64,000 bases of DNA from Agarophyton chilense. Its lineage: Eukaryota; Rhodophyta; Florideophyceae; Gracilariales; Gracilariaceae. The stretch spans positions 1,217,501 to 1,281,500 of the forward strand of contig JARGXX010000115.1 in NCBI GenBank assembly GCA_030374765.1, read 5' to 3'. The notes beneath the pieces are model-generated. The model was not told where the DNA came from, searched no databases, and saw only the letters and a program-made list of their open reading frames with translations. This document shows, one piece after another, positions 43,303 to 53,022 of the stretch (the first letter of the stretch is position 1; each line of letters opens with the position of its first letter). The position numbers and the translations under genes were made by a program.

Positions 43303-45115
43303 GAGAAGATGGGAGGAAGGTGAGCAGAAAAGTCTCAGGCCCCAAGAGGATATAAGATGAAGGCGGAACACGGGCACGCTAGTTTAAATAGGTCATCGGC
43401 GCAAGCTGGCACCTATTTGGCTAAAGTGGTCCCCTCCCCACTAGTAAGCTCCGATGGTAATCGCAACGGGGCCTAATAGTAGGTACCGACAAGCTCTGGC
43501 GCCAAGTAGGCGGGTGACGAAGACCGAGTAAACAAATGGTGGGCAGAATTAACCAAAAAAGAGAACTGTCCTTCTTCGTCGTGCCGGTCATTTGTCAATC
43601 GTTCGAATACGAATATCCGCAACAGCGGTCACTTTTCAGTTCTTTGCTCAGTCTGCACCAACCAGACGGCTTTGTTTAAAATGCAGTCTTCACCGGCCCA
43701 CTCCGTTCCACTTGCCGCGGTTTAATGGAGGACCGTTTTCTGTCGGGCGGAAAAGTGTTTCGTGACCGCAAGATACAGTTCGTAACCTTGTGTGACTTGC
43801 TGGAAACTTTTCAACAAGTCCTCGGGAGCTTCAGTCTCGCCATTGCCTTCGGTTTCCCGCCATCCTCCACAGGCCTAGTTTCTGTGGGGGTTTGTGTCCC
43901 ATCGGACACTCTACAAAGATTTCGACTTCTGAAAAGATCTTTAGCGGAGAAGAACATACTACTACTTGGGCGAATGTGTACCCGGACCCTAAAACTGACA
44001 AGAACGACTTCTGTACGGTGCAGTTTAATAGTTCTTTTCTATCTACAGATATTGCCGATGCCTTGATTTGTGGGGTAGCCTTCACTACCTCAAACTTGAT
44101 ACTTCAGAATGTTAACCACAGCGAACCCCGTGAAGATGGAAGACTTCAGCAGAGCAGCTGAAGACACACACTTTACAATCACGGTATAACTTTGCACATG
44201 TGTGTTGCAGTACAGTAGATATGTACGAAGGGTAGATAGTTATGCGTGACAGCGTTGGGGAACGCGTGATGCGGTAGGCGTTGACAGGTGTCCCACAGTC
44301 CGTATCTCTAGCTAGAGCCTACAGGTAACGGTGAACGGTGGAGCTCAAGTGTACATGTAGATACTCTCAGCATTCGGACTCAAGGACCAACTACACGATA
44401 AATAAGATCTTCATTCAGTGAACCAGTATGCAAATATGGCACAAGCTCGAGCCGGCGCATCAGCGAGTGATTCACGACGCTTTAGTATGTACCAGATTCT
44501 AAATACGGATCCATGATGCTCTCATTGCATGAATGCCAAAGCGCATCATGTGTAGCATGCGACGCCCGATCGAGTAACTGAATCAAGTGGGTAAATGCCA
44601 CGAGTGCGGGAAACAAATAGGATATGGCAATAGGCAGAAGCATGCATCTACAGTAGACACCTTGTCTTGTATAGGTAGCGAGAGCTCCGAGCTGGCAATG
44701 TGAGATGCACAAAAAGGATGGTGGCATGCATTTGGTTTGCATACTAGTTTTCAAGTGTTGCCCTCCGTAGGTGGTACTTTCCGTCTGATCATGACTTCAA
44801 CAAGCATCAACTGAAGAGAAAGAAAAAAATAGGACAGAGGCGAAAAAGACAAATGCTCTTTCTTTTTAATTAAGGTATAGAGGAAGATAATGAGAGAGAA
44901 GTAAGCGGCAAGCCCAACGACACCTCCGGCCCTATGCATACACCAAGCAGACCCCAAACGTGGCATATATTCAAGTATGGACAAAAGAGGAAAGCTCGGA
45001 GAACGCACTGCACTCCACGAAGTAACCTGCCATGCCTGAAAATATAACGCTCAACCAAGAGAAGAACAATCCGTTGTTTGCAATGTTTGCAATGTACCAG
45101 GCAAAGTGACGTATG
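43303..45115. other. gene-poor region with an unassigned broken frame
   Basis: No recognised gene. Two overlapping plus frames at 43725-44066 and 43892-44161 have protein-like stretches (for example SGEEHTTTWANVYPDPKTD) and could be parts of a spliced or frameshifted gene, but I recognise no family. CTAGCTAG occurs at 44308-44315 within a 14-nt sequence also found at 12606. Confidence 0.35.
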
Positions 45116-46642
45116 TCATGGATTATGATGCGTTAGGAAGGAGAACTCTCGGAGACATTGAAGCGCATTTGGTCGCATGCGCGGATTTGGACACAAAAGC
45201 TTCATGATGATTTCTTTTGCCTGTGGCTTGAGATGAACGTTACCAACATAAGATGGCGAGAAGAGGAAATCTTGCCGCTCAGCACTTCGCAGCTTGCAGA
45301 AGGTGAGAATGGTATTTGCGACGGAAGCATCCTGGGGGTATCGATTCGAAAACGGAAGCTTTCCAACAAGCAGAAAGTAGAGAACGCAGCCCAATTGCCA
45401 CATGTCGGCCTTGGCTGCATACCGATGGGCCTTCGAAGTGAGGAGCTCCGGCGATGCACAAGCCAACGATGAGACCTTACCCTTTTCGAAGAAAATGGAG
45501 TGCTCCGATGGCACACGGCCGGTAGCAGGATTGATAGGGCGTGATGTAGAAAAGTCAATTAATTTAGGCTCTAGAGGAAGATCGGGGTGCAAGAAGAGCA
45601 CATTGTTTGGACATATATCCCAATGCACAATGCCCGACGCATGCATGTAGCCAACGGCTTTCAGCAAGGGCGAGAAGAGCGATCGGGCCAAATGGTGAGA
45701 TAGCGGGCCATTGGTGTGCACGTACTGGGTGAGAGATCCGCCCATGCACTCCTCCATGACGACGTGCACCTCGTTGACGGTCTCGAAGATGTCGAGCACA
45801 TTGATGATGGCAAAGTGATCCAATCGGGCCTTTGCGAACAGAATTTCACTCGCAACGGACACGGTGCCGTCGCCGGTGCGCGACACGGTTTTGACGGCAA
45901 CGGAGAGCGGGTGTGACGAAGGCAATTGCACTTCGTGACGCGACGACGACGGATTCGTCTTGTGCGAAACATTCCTGAGCAGACGTTTGTCGCTGTTTGA
46001 GGCGGGCACCGTCATGGCAGGATCCGGCTGGGTGACAGGGTGGTAGGGCAAAGAGTCGGCGGGGGCCGAGAGCCCGAGCGCGGGGCGGCGGAGCGGAGTG
46101 GGGGTGAGGGACTTATTGCGGAAGCGGGGGATGGACAGAGACCTGGTGTGCGTGGTTTGCAGCGAGTAGTCGGACACGGAAGCAGACGAGGCGATGGACT
46201 CGTCCCGAAAGGGCATCTGCGGGTAGGCGCGACGAATGACGCCATGCACGCCGACGCCAATGAGCGCAGAAGCGTCTACGCGGTAGTAGCGGCGAATGGA
46301 GGCGGAGGCGCTGGCCTGCAGGGCGGCTCTCCACTTGGAATATTGGAATGGAGAGTCGGCGAAGATGCGATACGGAATGCCGCAGTGGGGGGCGGGCGAG
46401 AGGTCGATGACACTGGACGAGGAGTTAGAGCTAAGCTGGCAGTCAACAAGGTGCAGCACGGGGGTGCTGTCAATCATGAGCACGTGGTCCTGCGTGAGGA
46501 CGACGTAGCGACGCCTGGGAATTGTGAGCAAAGCGCGGCGGCGCACGAGCAGCCAGGCGTCGAGCACATGCGGCGCGGCGCCGGCGACGGGCGACGCGGC
46601 GCCGGCCTTGATGGCGGCCGCCACGGTGGGACTGTGCGACAT
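45116..46642 (-). CDS. PH-like domain plus divergent protein kinase
   Basis: The 508-residue protein begins with a PH-like module (about 28-112: DAWLLVRRRALLTIPRRRYVVL, ending SPFQYSKWRAAL) followed by a protein kinase domain. The glycine loop LIGVGVHG is intact, but about 110 Ser/Pro-rich residues separate it from VAVK (beta-3 lysine). The catalytic loop reads HWDICPNNVLF: HRD Arg is Trp and the catalytic-loop Lys is Cys, while Asp and Asn remain. DFG is DFS, and APE is SPE. The C-lobe is otherwise complete (MWQLGCVLYFLLVGKLPF). PH modules usually bind phosphoinositides, so membrane recruitment is plausible. Metal-binding residues survive, so activity cannot be excluded. ATG at 46642; intronless. 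Confidence 0.82.
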   Translation of the reverse strand: MSHSPTVAAAIKAGAASPVAGAAPHVLDAWLLVRRRALLTIPRRRYVVLTQDHVLMIDSTPVLHLVDCQLSSNSSSSVIDLSPAPHCGIPYRIFADSPFQYSKWRAALQASASASIRRYYRVDASALIGVGVHGVIRRAYPQMPFRDESIASSASVSDYSLQTTHTRSLSIPRFRNKSLTPTPLRRPALGLSAPADSLPYHPVTQPDPAMTVPASNSDKRLLRNVSHKTNPSSSRHEVQLPSSHPLSVAVKTVSRTGDGTVSVASEILFAKARLDHFAIINVLDIFETVNEVHVVMEECMGGSLTQYVHTNGPLSHHLARSLFSPLLKAVGYMHASGIVHWDICPNNVLFLHPDLPLEPKLIDFSTSRPINPATGRVPSEHSIFFEKGKVSSLACASPELLTSKAHRYAAKADMWQLGCVLYFLLVGKLPFSNRYPQDASVANTILTFCKLRSAERQDFLFSPSYVGNVHLKPQAKEIIMKLLCPNPRMRPNALQCLREFSFLTHHNP

Positions 46643-46785
46643 GGGAGGCGGCGGGGCGCGCGCGGCGGGTGTGAGTGAGCAGAAAGCGTCGGTGAGCAGT
46701 GGCGCGTTGGTGAAGGGGGAATACTGCGAGCAGCGTCAACGACCAAGGCGCGCAGCGGAGAGCGTTGCTTACAGAGGGGCCAAGC

Positions 46786-46866
46786 GCAACTCGAAGCGAA
46801 ACGCGAAGCGAAACATGAAACTCGAGGCGAAACGCAAGACGAAACAGCGAAGCGAAACTCGAAGTA
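46786..46866. repeat. degenerate (CGAARCGAAAC)n tandem array
   Basis: About seven imperfect copies of a 10-11 nt unit containing GCGAAAC or CTCGAAG, 145-225 bp upstream of the kinase start codon and so in its promoter or leader. Function unknown; on the minus strand the unit reads GTTTCGCTTCG. Confidence 0.7.
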
Positions 46867-47003
46867 AAGGTTTTACAGCGCGCAGCAGCAATTGTATAGC
46901 TACACTGTAAAGCTTCGTCACTTGGCAATCTTGAGTGGGCAGATACCTCGAGCAGTTTGGCTATCGTTTACGTGTTGCTACGTAAGCGAAGAAGGGGAAG
47001 CGA

Positions 47004-48416
47004 TTAGTGAACGTCGCCCGAGCGCGAAGTACACGGTGAGCGCGAAGAATGCGGTGAGCTCAAAGAACGAGCGTCGAGACGAGCGTCGAGACGGGCGTCG
47101 AGGGCGCGGGCCAGCGCGCCATATAAGGCGCAGTATTCGCGGCGCGCGTTCTCAAACTCGTCTGCGTAGAGCGCATGGCAGCGACGAACGTGGGCAGCGA
47201 CGGGCGTGCCGCCGCCGGCTGCGCGGTCGGGCGCCCACATGGCGCGCGTGCGCGCGGTGCGCGCACCTTGTGCCAGTAGCACGGCGGCCTCGCGGCCATG
47301 ATGGGCGTGCTTTGCGGCGCGCAGCGCGGCGATCAGACGCGTGCGCGCGGCGTTGGCATCGTGCAGCGTCAGCACGCGAGGCAGCTGCGCCGCCTCTGCG
47401 CGCAGCAAACGTAGCATGGCCACGGCCACCGCGTCCACGCCAGCACGCAGACGGCGTAGCTCCAGCCCCGCGTGGCGGCCACGCGCCAGCAGCTGTCGCT
47501 TAAGCGTTTGCAGCGCGTTCAGCTGCTGCGCAATGGCGTGCTTCAGTCGGTGGCGCGCCGCCTTAGTCAGCTCGCGCGTCACCAGCCTCTGCTCGTCGAG
47601 CCGGCATGCCGCGTATACGCACGTCTCCGACAGCGCCAAGTATAGCCGCGTCGCGTCCTCGAACAGCTTGAGCCACGCGAACAGCGCGTGTACGTCGCCC
47701 TCGCACAAGTCCAACTTGCGACACTCCATCGACCATAGTATTCCGTACAGCACCTGTAGCTCGCCAACCAGCGCGTTGCCTACGTCGTTCAGTCCCGAGT
47801 CATCTTCGTTGCCGTCGCTGCGCACCAGCGCCGGCATGCGCTCCACAATCCCCTTCAGGTGCTCTTGTCGTCGCCGCACGTCTTCGTCGCGAGTCGGCAA
47901 ATTTTCCTTCTCGTCCGCTTCACTCATCGTTCCCTCTCGCCGCCTCTTGAATACCACGTCACATCGCTCAGCCAGACGGTGGTTCAGCCCTTTTAGCAAC
48001 TCCCGCACCAACGCCGCGTTTTGTTCGTTCAGTTCTGCACTGTGCGCGATTTCCTCCGTGCTTGTGCTGGAGTGCATCCAAGTCAGAGTCGGCAGTCGAG
48101 GCAGTCGAGGCAGTAGCTCCTTTCCTATCAATCCACGTTTTATCACTTTTGCCTGTGCTTCCTCTTCGTTGCTCTCTGCCAGCTCAACTTGCTCCAGCGT
48201 CTCGTCTGCAAAGCTCTCTGACCCGTCGGCGGCCTCTAGTTTGGCGGCGGCCTCTAGTTTGGCGGCGGCCTCTAGTTTGGCACCGCCTTCGCTCTGTATT
48301 TTTCGAAACGCCGAGTCCGACTGTTTGTTTCGCACATCCTCACTGAACACCTTACGCAGCACATTTGACATGGTGCGTCGTGCTTCCAAACCGCCACTGG
48401 TTCCCGCTCGCTGCAT
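47004..48416 (-). CDS. uncharacterised helical, coiled-coil-like protein with short internal repeats
   Basis: I recognise no family for this 470-residue product. Near residues 48-66 it has three copies of KLEAAA, coded by an 18-nt tandem repeat at about 48231-48290, and near the C-terminus repeated DARL units (12-nt repeat near 47080-47110). The central 300 residues are predicted helical, Leu/Ala/Arg/Glu-rich, with long amphipathic segments (VTRELTKAARHRLKHAI, LNALQTLKRQLLARG). No signal peptide or membrane segment. A scaffold or cytoskeletal role would fit but is only a guess. ATG at 48416; a second ATG 15 codons on is also possible. Strongly GC-rich in the C-terminal half. Confidence 0.6.
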   Translation of the reverse strand: MQRAGTSGGLEARRTMSNVLRKVFSEDVRNKQSDSAFRKIQSEGGAKLEAAAKLEAAAKLEAADGSESFADETLEQVELAESNEEEAQAKVIKRGLIGKELLPRLPRLPTLTWMHSSTSTEEIAHSAELNEQNAALVRELLKGLNHRLAERCDVVFKRRREGTMSEADEKENLPTRDEDVRRRQEHLKGIVERMPALVRSDGNEDDSGLNDVGNALVGELQVLYGILWSMECRKLDLCEGDVHALFAWLKLFEDATRLYLALSETCVYAACRLDEQRLVTRELTKAARHRLKHAIAQQLNALQTLKRQLLARGRHAGLELRRLRAGVDAVAVAMLRLLRAEAAQLPRVLTLHDANAARTRLIAALRAAKHAHHGREAAVLLAQGARTARTRAMWAPDRAAGGGTPVAAHVRRCHALYADEFENARREYCALYGALARALDARLDARLDARSLSSPHSSRSPCTSRSGDVH

Positions 48417-48787
48417 CCCGTTCGCTGCTTCAACGCCTTTCCAGTGTCCACTCGGGTTGTATGCGTGTACTCTCCAGTGCGCTCAGTCCGGTTCACGTCT
48501 TCAGCAACTACTATCGCTAGCCTCTCACCACATCACACGACTGTGAGAGAAACAAACGTCTGCTCGCCACGCACGCTGTATGTTTTTAATGTCCGTGTCC
48601 GAAGTTCGGACTCCGAACAGTCTCCACGTTGCCATTCAAATTTTAATGCTCCCGTTCATCCACGACGCATGCTGCTCACTCCTGAAAATGTGTCCAGCCC
48701 TCTCGCCAACGCCCAACTATAAGCTTCGCAATGCATTTGAATAAACAAGGTTTCAACCCCGGCGAGTCATGGTTTCATGTGCGATAT

Positions 48788-49576
48788 TTATTCGTGTGGG
48801 TTCGATAAGCGACGAAATGATGCGTCTTGTTTCTTTCTGTCGCTTTTCTCCACGCGCTGAGCTTCATCTGTGCAATCACGCACAAAAGCAGACACGGTAT
48901 CCGCTGAGTGTTCCTCATCGGAACGCCTTTCAAACAACGGGTGCGCCTCAAAGCGCGCTACCATCCATTCAAAAAGCTCTGGCACGTCGGTTACCACATA
49001 CGCCACACCCGTTCCTTGCTCGAGCACGTATGCGTATTCCGCAAGCAACTGTGTCGAAATAATGCGCTGGCGATTCTTTTTCCGCTTGAAATGAGGATCT
49101 GGGTAACAAAAGAAAAGCTTCTCTAAACTCGCCTTGGTAAAGTAGTTTGGGAGGAACTTCATGGCGTTGCTTCGTTCAAAGGCGACATTTCCATAGTTAC
49201 CAGGGTATTGCTTGCGCATTTCGGCAACTCGCTGACGACAGAAATCGGCGACGCGGTCGCGAATTTCCAGCCCAAGCATACTTTTGTGCGGGAATGCAGT
49301 GCTGAGGCTTGCAAGTAAGCCTCCGTACCCACAGCCTACATCGCACCAGTCCACCTTAGAGGAAGGTGCATTGTCGAAAAGTTTGCCCATAGGCAGCTCG
49401 GACGGGGTGAGGGGCGGGTCAAAAAGCCCATCGTTCAGAGGATTGGAGTGAGCACGCGCTCGAAAATCGCGCTTGCTCACCATCCATCGTACGCGTCCTC
49501 CTTGTTCTGCTATTTCATCGGCGTCGCTTGCGTTCGATTTCTTGGGAGCTTCGATCGTGGGAGACATTTCTTTCAT
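48788..49576 (-). CDS. TRM8: tRNA (guanine-N7)-methyltransferase TRM8/METTL1, eukaryotic form
   Basis: This 262-residue protein matches the eukaryotic catalytic subunit. Seen: RVRWMVSKRDFRARAHSNPL, an NDG motif, WCDVGCGYGGLLASLS (SAM loop), MLGLEIRDRVADF, FERSNAMKFLPN, LFFCYPDPHFKRKKNRQRII (the PDPHFK..H/NRRII catalytic stretch) and YVVTDVPELFEWM. With its WD-repeat partner TRM82/WDR4 it forms m7G46 in cytosolic tRNAs. There is no transit peptide, in contrast to the TrmB-type gene at 39401. The length is normal. Two ATGs three codons apart are possible starts. Intronless, convergent with nothing nearby. Confidence 0.94.
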   Translation of the reverse strand: MKEMSPTIEAPKKSNASDADEIAEQGGRVRWMVSKRDFRARAHSNPLNDGLFDPPLTPSELPMGKLFDNAPSSKVDWCDVGCGYGGLLASLSTAFPHKSMLGLEIRDRVADFCRQRVAEMRKQYPGNYGNVAFERSNAMKFLPNYFTKASLEKLFFCYPDPHFKRKKNRQRIISTQLLAEYAYVLEQGTGVAYVVTDVPELFEWMVARFEAHPLFERRSDEEHSADTVSAFVRDCTDEAQRVEKSDRKKQDASFRRLSNPHE

Positions 49577-50042
49577 GTGACGGCGAGCTACGCTGCCTGC
49601 CGTGGCCCTGAGAGGCGGGCACCAGTCGCAGCGCCGTGACTGCGGTCAGAACGTAAACGGTCGAAGCGCTTTACTGCCAGGCTGGAAAACTCCCCAGACA
49701 CTGCAGACCTGACGTGTTTTGCCCCTTGCGCCATGGATTGCAATTTGGGCGACATGACAGCGGCCTCTGCTTACACCAGCACCTGTGGATTGCTGTCTCA
49801 TTTCCTGTTCGCGTCCTTCTCAGTCCCAACGCTTTTCTCGTGCACTCAACTTCGATTCCGCCAACTCCGCTCAGGTTTAACGCGCGGCGAGGTCGTTTAC
49901 ATTTGCGATTGCCCCCAGCCGTCTTCTTCGCCTCTCTGACTGCATCTTCTGTGTTCGAACGTATCCAATATTCTCACTCAGTGCTCGACATATCTCGCGT
50001 TTTATTCCGCTCCTGAGAGCCGCTGATTATCAACTGATCATC

Positions 50043-50919
50043 ATGGGTGCTGCCTTGTCGCGCTTGATAGCCTCACTGTTCGGAGAGAAAGAGATTCGAA
50101 TTCTTATTCTTGGCCTCGATAATGGTATGTATTCTGCCTCAATATATACCCTTGGCTCTCGCTGACTGGAAGTTTGTACTGCGCGATTGCACGCGTCTGC
50201 GCAATCATTTCTTTACTGCGAAACAGCGGGTAAGACCTCGATACTATATCGGATGAAAGAGGGAACGTTTCATAGCACTGTTCCGAGTACGTTATCATTT
50301 CACACACTGGCTCGTAAGGGATCATCCATCCTGTGCTTTAAGCTTGTTTTTTGAACATAGTTACTCACAACTTCATTCTCACGTACTCGTGTCTTTGTGA
50401 TTGATGTTGATAGCGATTGGATTTAACGCAGAGCAAATCGGTATGTTAAGAAATGATTCTCGTTTATGATGCCAATGCAGCTACAACTTGTATTTCATAG
50501 CGCTAACAGCGCGCATTTTTTCGGTCACCGTATCGTGAACAGAGATTGGCAAGCTAAAAGCTCAAGTATGGGACCTGGGAGGCCAAGAAAGTATCAGACC
50601 GTACTGGAGATCCTATTATCAGGAACAAGAGGCCGTAATATTTGTCGTTGACAGCTGCGACAAAGATCGAATGCAAATCGCAAAGCGAGAGCTCATGAGT
50701 ATCATAGAGGAAGAAGAATTGAAAAACGCAGTGGTTTGTGTTTTCGCTAACAAACAGGACATGCCAGAAGCCCTCGCCGCAGCGGAAATCGCCGAAGCTT
50801 TGGGTCTATCATCCATCGTTGACAAGAAATGGACTATTATTCCTACAAGTGCACTTCGCGGCGATGGCTTGAAAGAAGGCTTCGAGTGGATTTCAGAAGC
50901 TGTCCAATCGAAGGCATGA
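50043..50919 (+). CDS. ARL1: ADP-ribosylation-factor-like GTPase ARL1 (4 exons)
   Basis: Exons 50043-50124, 50227-50286, 50414-50440 and 50543-50919 join to 181 residues, the exact family length. All three introns (about 100-130 nt) interrupt codons after the first base, with GTATGT, GTACGT and GTATGT donors. Seen: Gly2 for myristoylation, G1 GLDNAGKT, switch I TIGFN, G3 WDLGGQ, the ARL1-type IRPYWRSYYQ, G4 NKQD and G5 TSAL. ARL1 is a trans-Golgi GTPase that recruits GRIP-domain golgins and Arfaptins. Assignment to ARL1 rather than ARF rests on VWDLGGQESIRPYWR and VVDSCDKDR. The third exon is only 27 nt. Confidence 0.95.
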
Positions 50920-51211
50920 GCGCGTTTTGAACATCGCTGCTTAGCTTCTGACAGGTTTCTAGCTAACTCTCGATTCGTCATCATCTGTAAACGAACGAAA
51001 AAGTTGCGATTCGCACGCCTTCCGATGTACAGTTCTCTGGCGTTTCACATCTTCCGTTTTCGTTCCAGCTCAGCAACACGTCTAACATATCGCATTTTAC
51101 AGTGATAGTAGATTGGTAAATCAGTCAGCTCACGTGTGGGGCCCCTAATGTTTCCCCTTAGCCTTCTTTACCGGTAATTCACCTGCTTACTTACATATAT
51201 ATAGTTTTTGC

Positions 51212-52534
51212 CTAGAAAAGAATTCTAGTCGATATCGAAGTTTCAAGATCAGAAATGGCATCTTTGGTTTCTCCACTCGTTTCTTTGTTGAGGTCTATGA
51301 TTATATAACCAATCTTAGAAGAGGTGCCAAGCATTTGAGCAGTAACATTGCACCTTGTCTCTGACAAAATGGTGTTAATAGCCGTGAGGACTCCTGGTAC
51401 ATTTTGATGCACATTAAGAATCCTATGACATTCGACAGGGATTGGCATGTCCATATTAGGAAAGTTCACTGCCCCAACCGTGGCTCCGAGATTCACGTGT
51501 TTGATTAGTGCAGCAGATACCTCCACACCAATGTTCTTTTGTGCTTCAGCAGTTGATCCACCGATATGAGGAGTGAGTATAACATTCTCAAGACCACACA
51601 GAGGGGACTCGAATCCAGGACCGTTCTTCGCTGGCTCGGAGGGGAAAACATCTATTGCGGCTCCACTCAAGTGTCCTTCCTTCAAGGCAGAAGCCAAGGC
51701 ATCGATGTCTACCACCGTACCGCGAGAAGCATTAACTAGATACGAACCCTTCTTCATCTTGGCTATTTCAGCTGCAGTAATCAAGTTGTTAGTCGAAGGG
51801 GCTTTTGGAACATGCAGCGTTACGAAATCGGCTTCGGCGAGGAGCTCATCCATGGAGCCGACCGCTCTACCATTTCCGATAGGCAGGACGGACACGACAT
51901 CATAATAAATCACTTTCATGCCAAGCGCCTCCGCCAGAACAGACAACTGCGACCCAATGTGTCCATAGCCTATGATACCGAGCGTCTTTCCTCGAACCTC
52001 AGAACAGCCCTTCGCGCCCTTACTCCAGATGCCCTTATGCGCATCGCGGGACTTGTCAGACAACTTCCGAGAAAGAGCAATGATTTCTCCAATTACCAGC
52101 TCAGCAACGGACCGAGTGTTAGAAAACGGCGCGTTGAAAACAGGAACACCGCTCTCCTCCGCGGCTATGAGATCGACTTGGTCTGTACCAATACAAAAGC
52201 ATCCAATTGCGAGCAATTTATCCGCCGCTGCAATAACTGATCTGGTGACTTTAGTCTTCGATCTGATGCAGAGGACGTGAACGCCTCGAATGCGGTCAAT
52301 CAGCTCATGCTCCAGCAATGCTTTTGACACGATCTCGACAGCAAACGTTTCCGACTTGAAACCGTCCACTGCGGATTGATGGATGTTCTCCAAGACCAGT
52401 ACCCTGATCTTTGACTTCGCAAAAGAAAACTGCGGTACGGCAACCATAAAGGATTCTACTGGTGAAGCTACTAAGATAGGTGCCTGCGGGGGCGATGTTC
52501 CAGGGAATGATGGTGTTGGTCGAGAGTAATCCAT
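51212..52534 (-). CDS. D-3-phosphoglycerate dehydrogenase, SER3/SER33-like type
   Basis: The 440-residue protein catalyses the first step of phosphorylated serine synthesis. Seen: N-terminal VLVLENIHQSAV, IRSKTKVT, the GCFCIGTDQVDL motif, FSNTRSVAELVIGEII, NAD-binding GIIGYGHIGSQL, catalytic Arg in NASRGTVVD, Glu in SEPAKNG and His in LTPHIGGST. A C-terminal ACT-like domain (about 365-440) starts at HRILNVHQNVPGVL. The GCFCIGTDQVDL and GHIGSQLSVLAEA signatures and the short extension before VPQFSF are like fungal SER3/SER33 and some bacterial SerA. They differ from the longer plant/cyanobacterial plastid enzymes. No transit peptide, so probably cytosolic. The frame opens at a GTG; the first ATG is 52534. 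Confidence 0.94.
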   Translation of the reverse strand: MDYSRPTPSFPGTSPPQAPILVASPVESFMVAVPQFSFAKSKIRVLVLENIHQSAVDGFKSETFAVEIVSKALLEHELIDRIRGVHVLCIRSKTKVTRSVIAAADKLLAIGCFCIGTDQVDLIAAEESGVPVFNAPFSNTRSVAELVIGEIIALSRKLSDKSRDAHKGIWSKGAKGCSEVRGKTLGIIGYGHIGSQLSVLAEALGMKVIYYDVVSVLPIGNGRAVGSMDELLAEADFVTLHVPKAPSTNNLITAAEIAKMKKGSYLVNASRGTVVDIDALASALKEGHLSGAAIDVFPSEPAKNGPGFESPLCGLENVILTPHIGGSTAEAQKNIGVEVSAALIKHVNLGATVGAVNFPNMDMPIPVECHRILNVHQNVPGVLTAINTILSETRCNVTAQMLGTSSKIGYIIIDLNKETSGETKDAISDLETSISTRILF

Positions 52535-52550
52535 TATTCGGAAAAGTGTT

Positions 52551-52560
52551 GATTTATATA
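52551..52560 (-). promoter_or_regulatory. TATA-like element just before the phosphoglycerate dehydrogenase ATG
   Basis: TATATAAATC on the minus strand, ending 17 nt before the assigned start codon. If it is the functional TATA box, transcription would begin at or just inside the ATG, so either the leader is almost absent or the next ATG (52447) is used. Confidence 0.35.
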
Positions 52561-52623
52561 GCACGTTCAGGTGCTAGCGATTTCCTTCCCCCCCTGAACA
52601 AAGAACACAACGGACTCAGATGA

Positions 52624-53022
52624 GAAAAGAGTATCACCAATATTGAAACAACCCGGAGAAACGTCGAAGGCTTGCGACAGTTGGAGAAATTCTGTCGCGA
52701 GCATCGACCAGGGACGTGGTACAAAGGTATGCCGTTGTATGTATTTGTCCCTCTCCTCGCCATGGCTTTGGCCACTACACGCAATTGGCCCTTTCCGGAA
52801 TGGACAACTGCGGACTCCGCTTTGCGGAGACGGACAAGGTTTGATCCAATTCCCAGCAAGGACGTGTCCAACACAGAGATCGTTGGACCAATGATAGAGC
52901 AAAAAACAACTCAAAAAGTCTTCCACCTAACTTGCTGTGCATCCTTTATTAACAAGCTTTCTATGTTTTTCACAAGCATCTGCGTTTCTTCTGACAGCGG
53001 GCCAGTTGACAACTGCATCTAA
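52624..53022 (+). other. possible small membrane protein or exon
   Basis: The plus frame is open from 52624 and reads like protein (QLEKFCREHRPGTWYKG, then the hydrophobic YVFVPLLAMALATT, then NWPFPEWTT). The only in-frame ATG is at 52727, giving 98 residues with one membrane segment. AAAG-GTATGC at that ATG also looks like a splice donor. I recognise no family. It would be divergent from the dehydrogenase gene. Real coding is uncertain. The following 53023-53365 shows nothing I can support. Confidence 0.3.

Noticed and set aside
47341-48546. 401-codon plus-strand open frame
   Set aside because: Antisense to the helical protein gene; Ser/Arg-rich shadow frame without family signal.
52567-52926. 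Minus-strand frame upstream of the phosphoglycerate dehydrogenase as an extra exon
   Set aside because: No homology to the enzyme's N-terminus and no splice join in phase. The plus-strand reading is the more protein-like.
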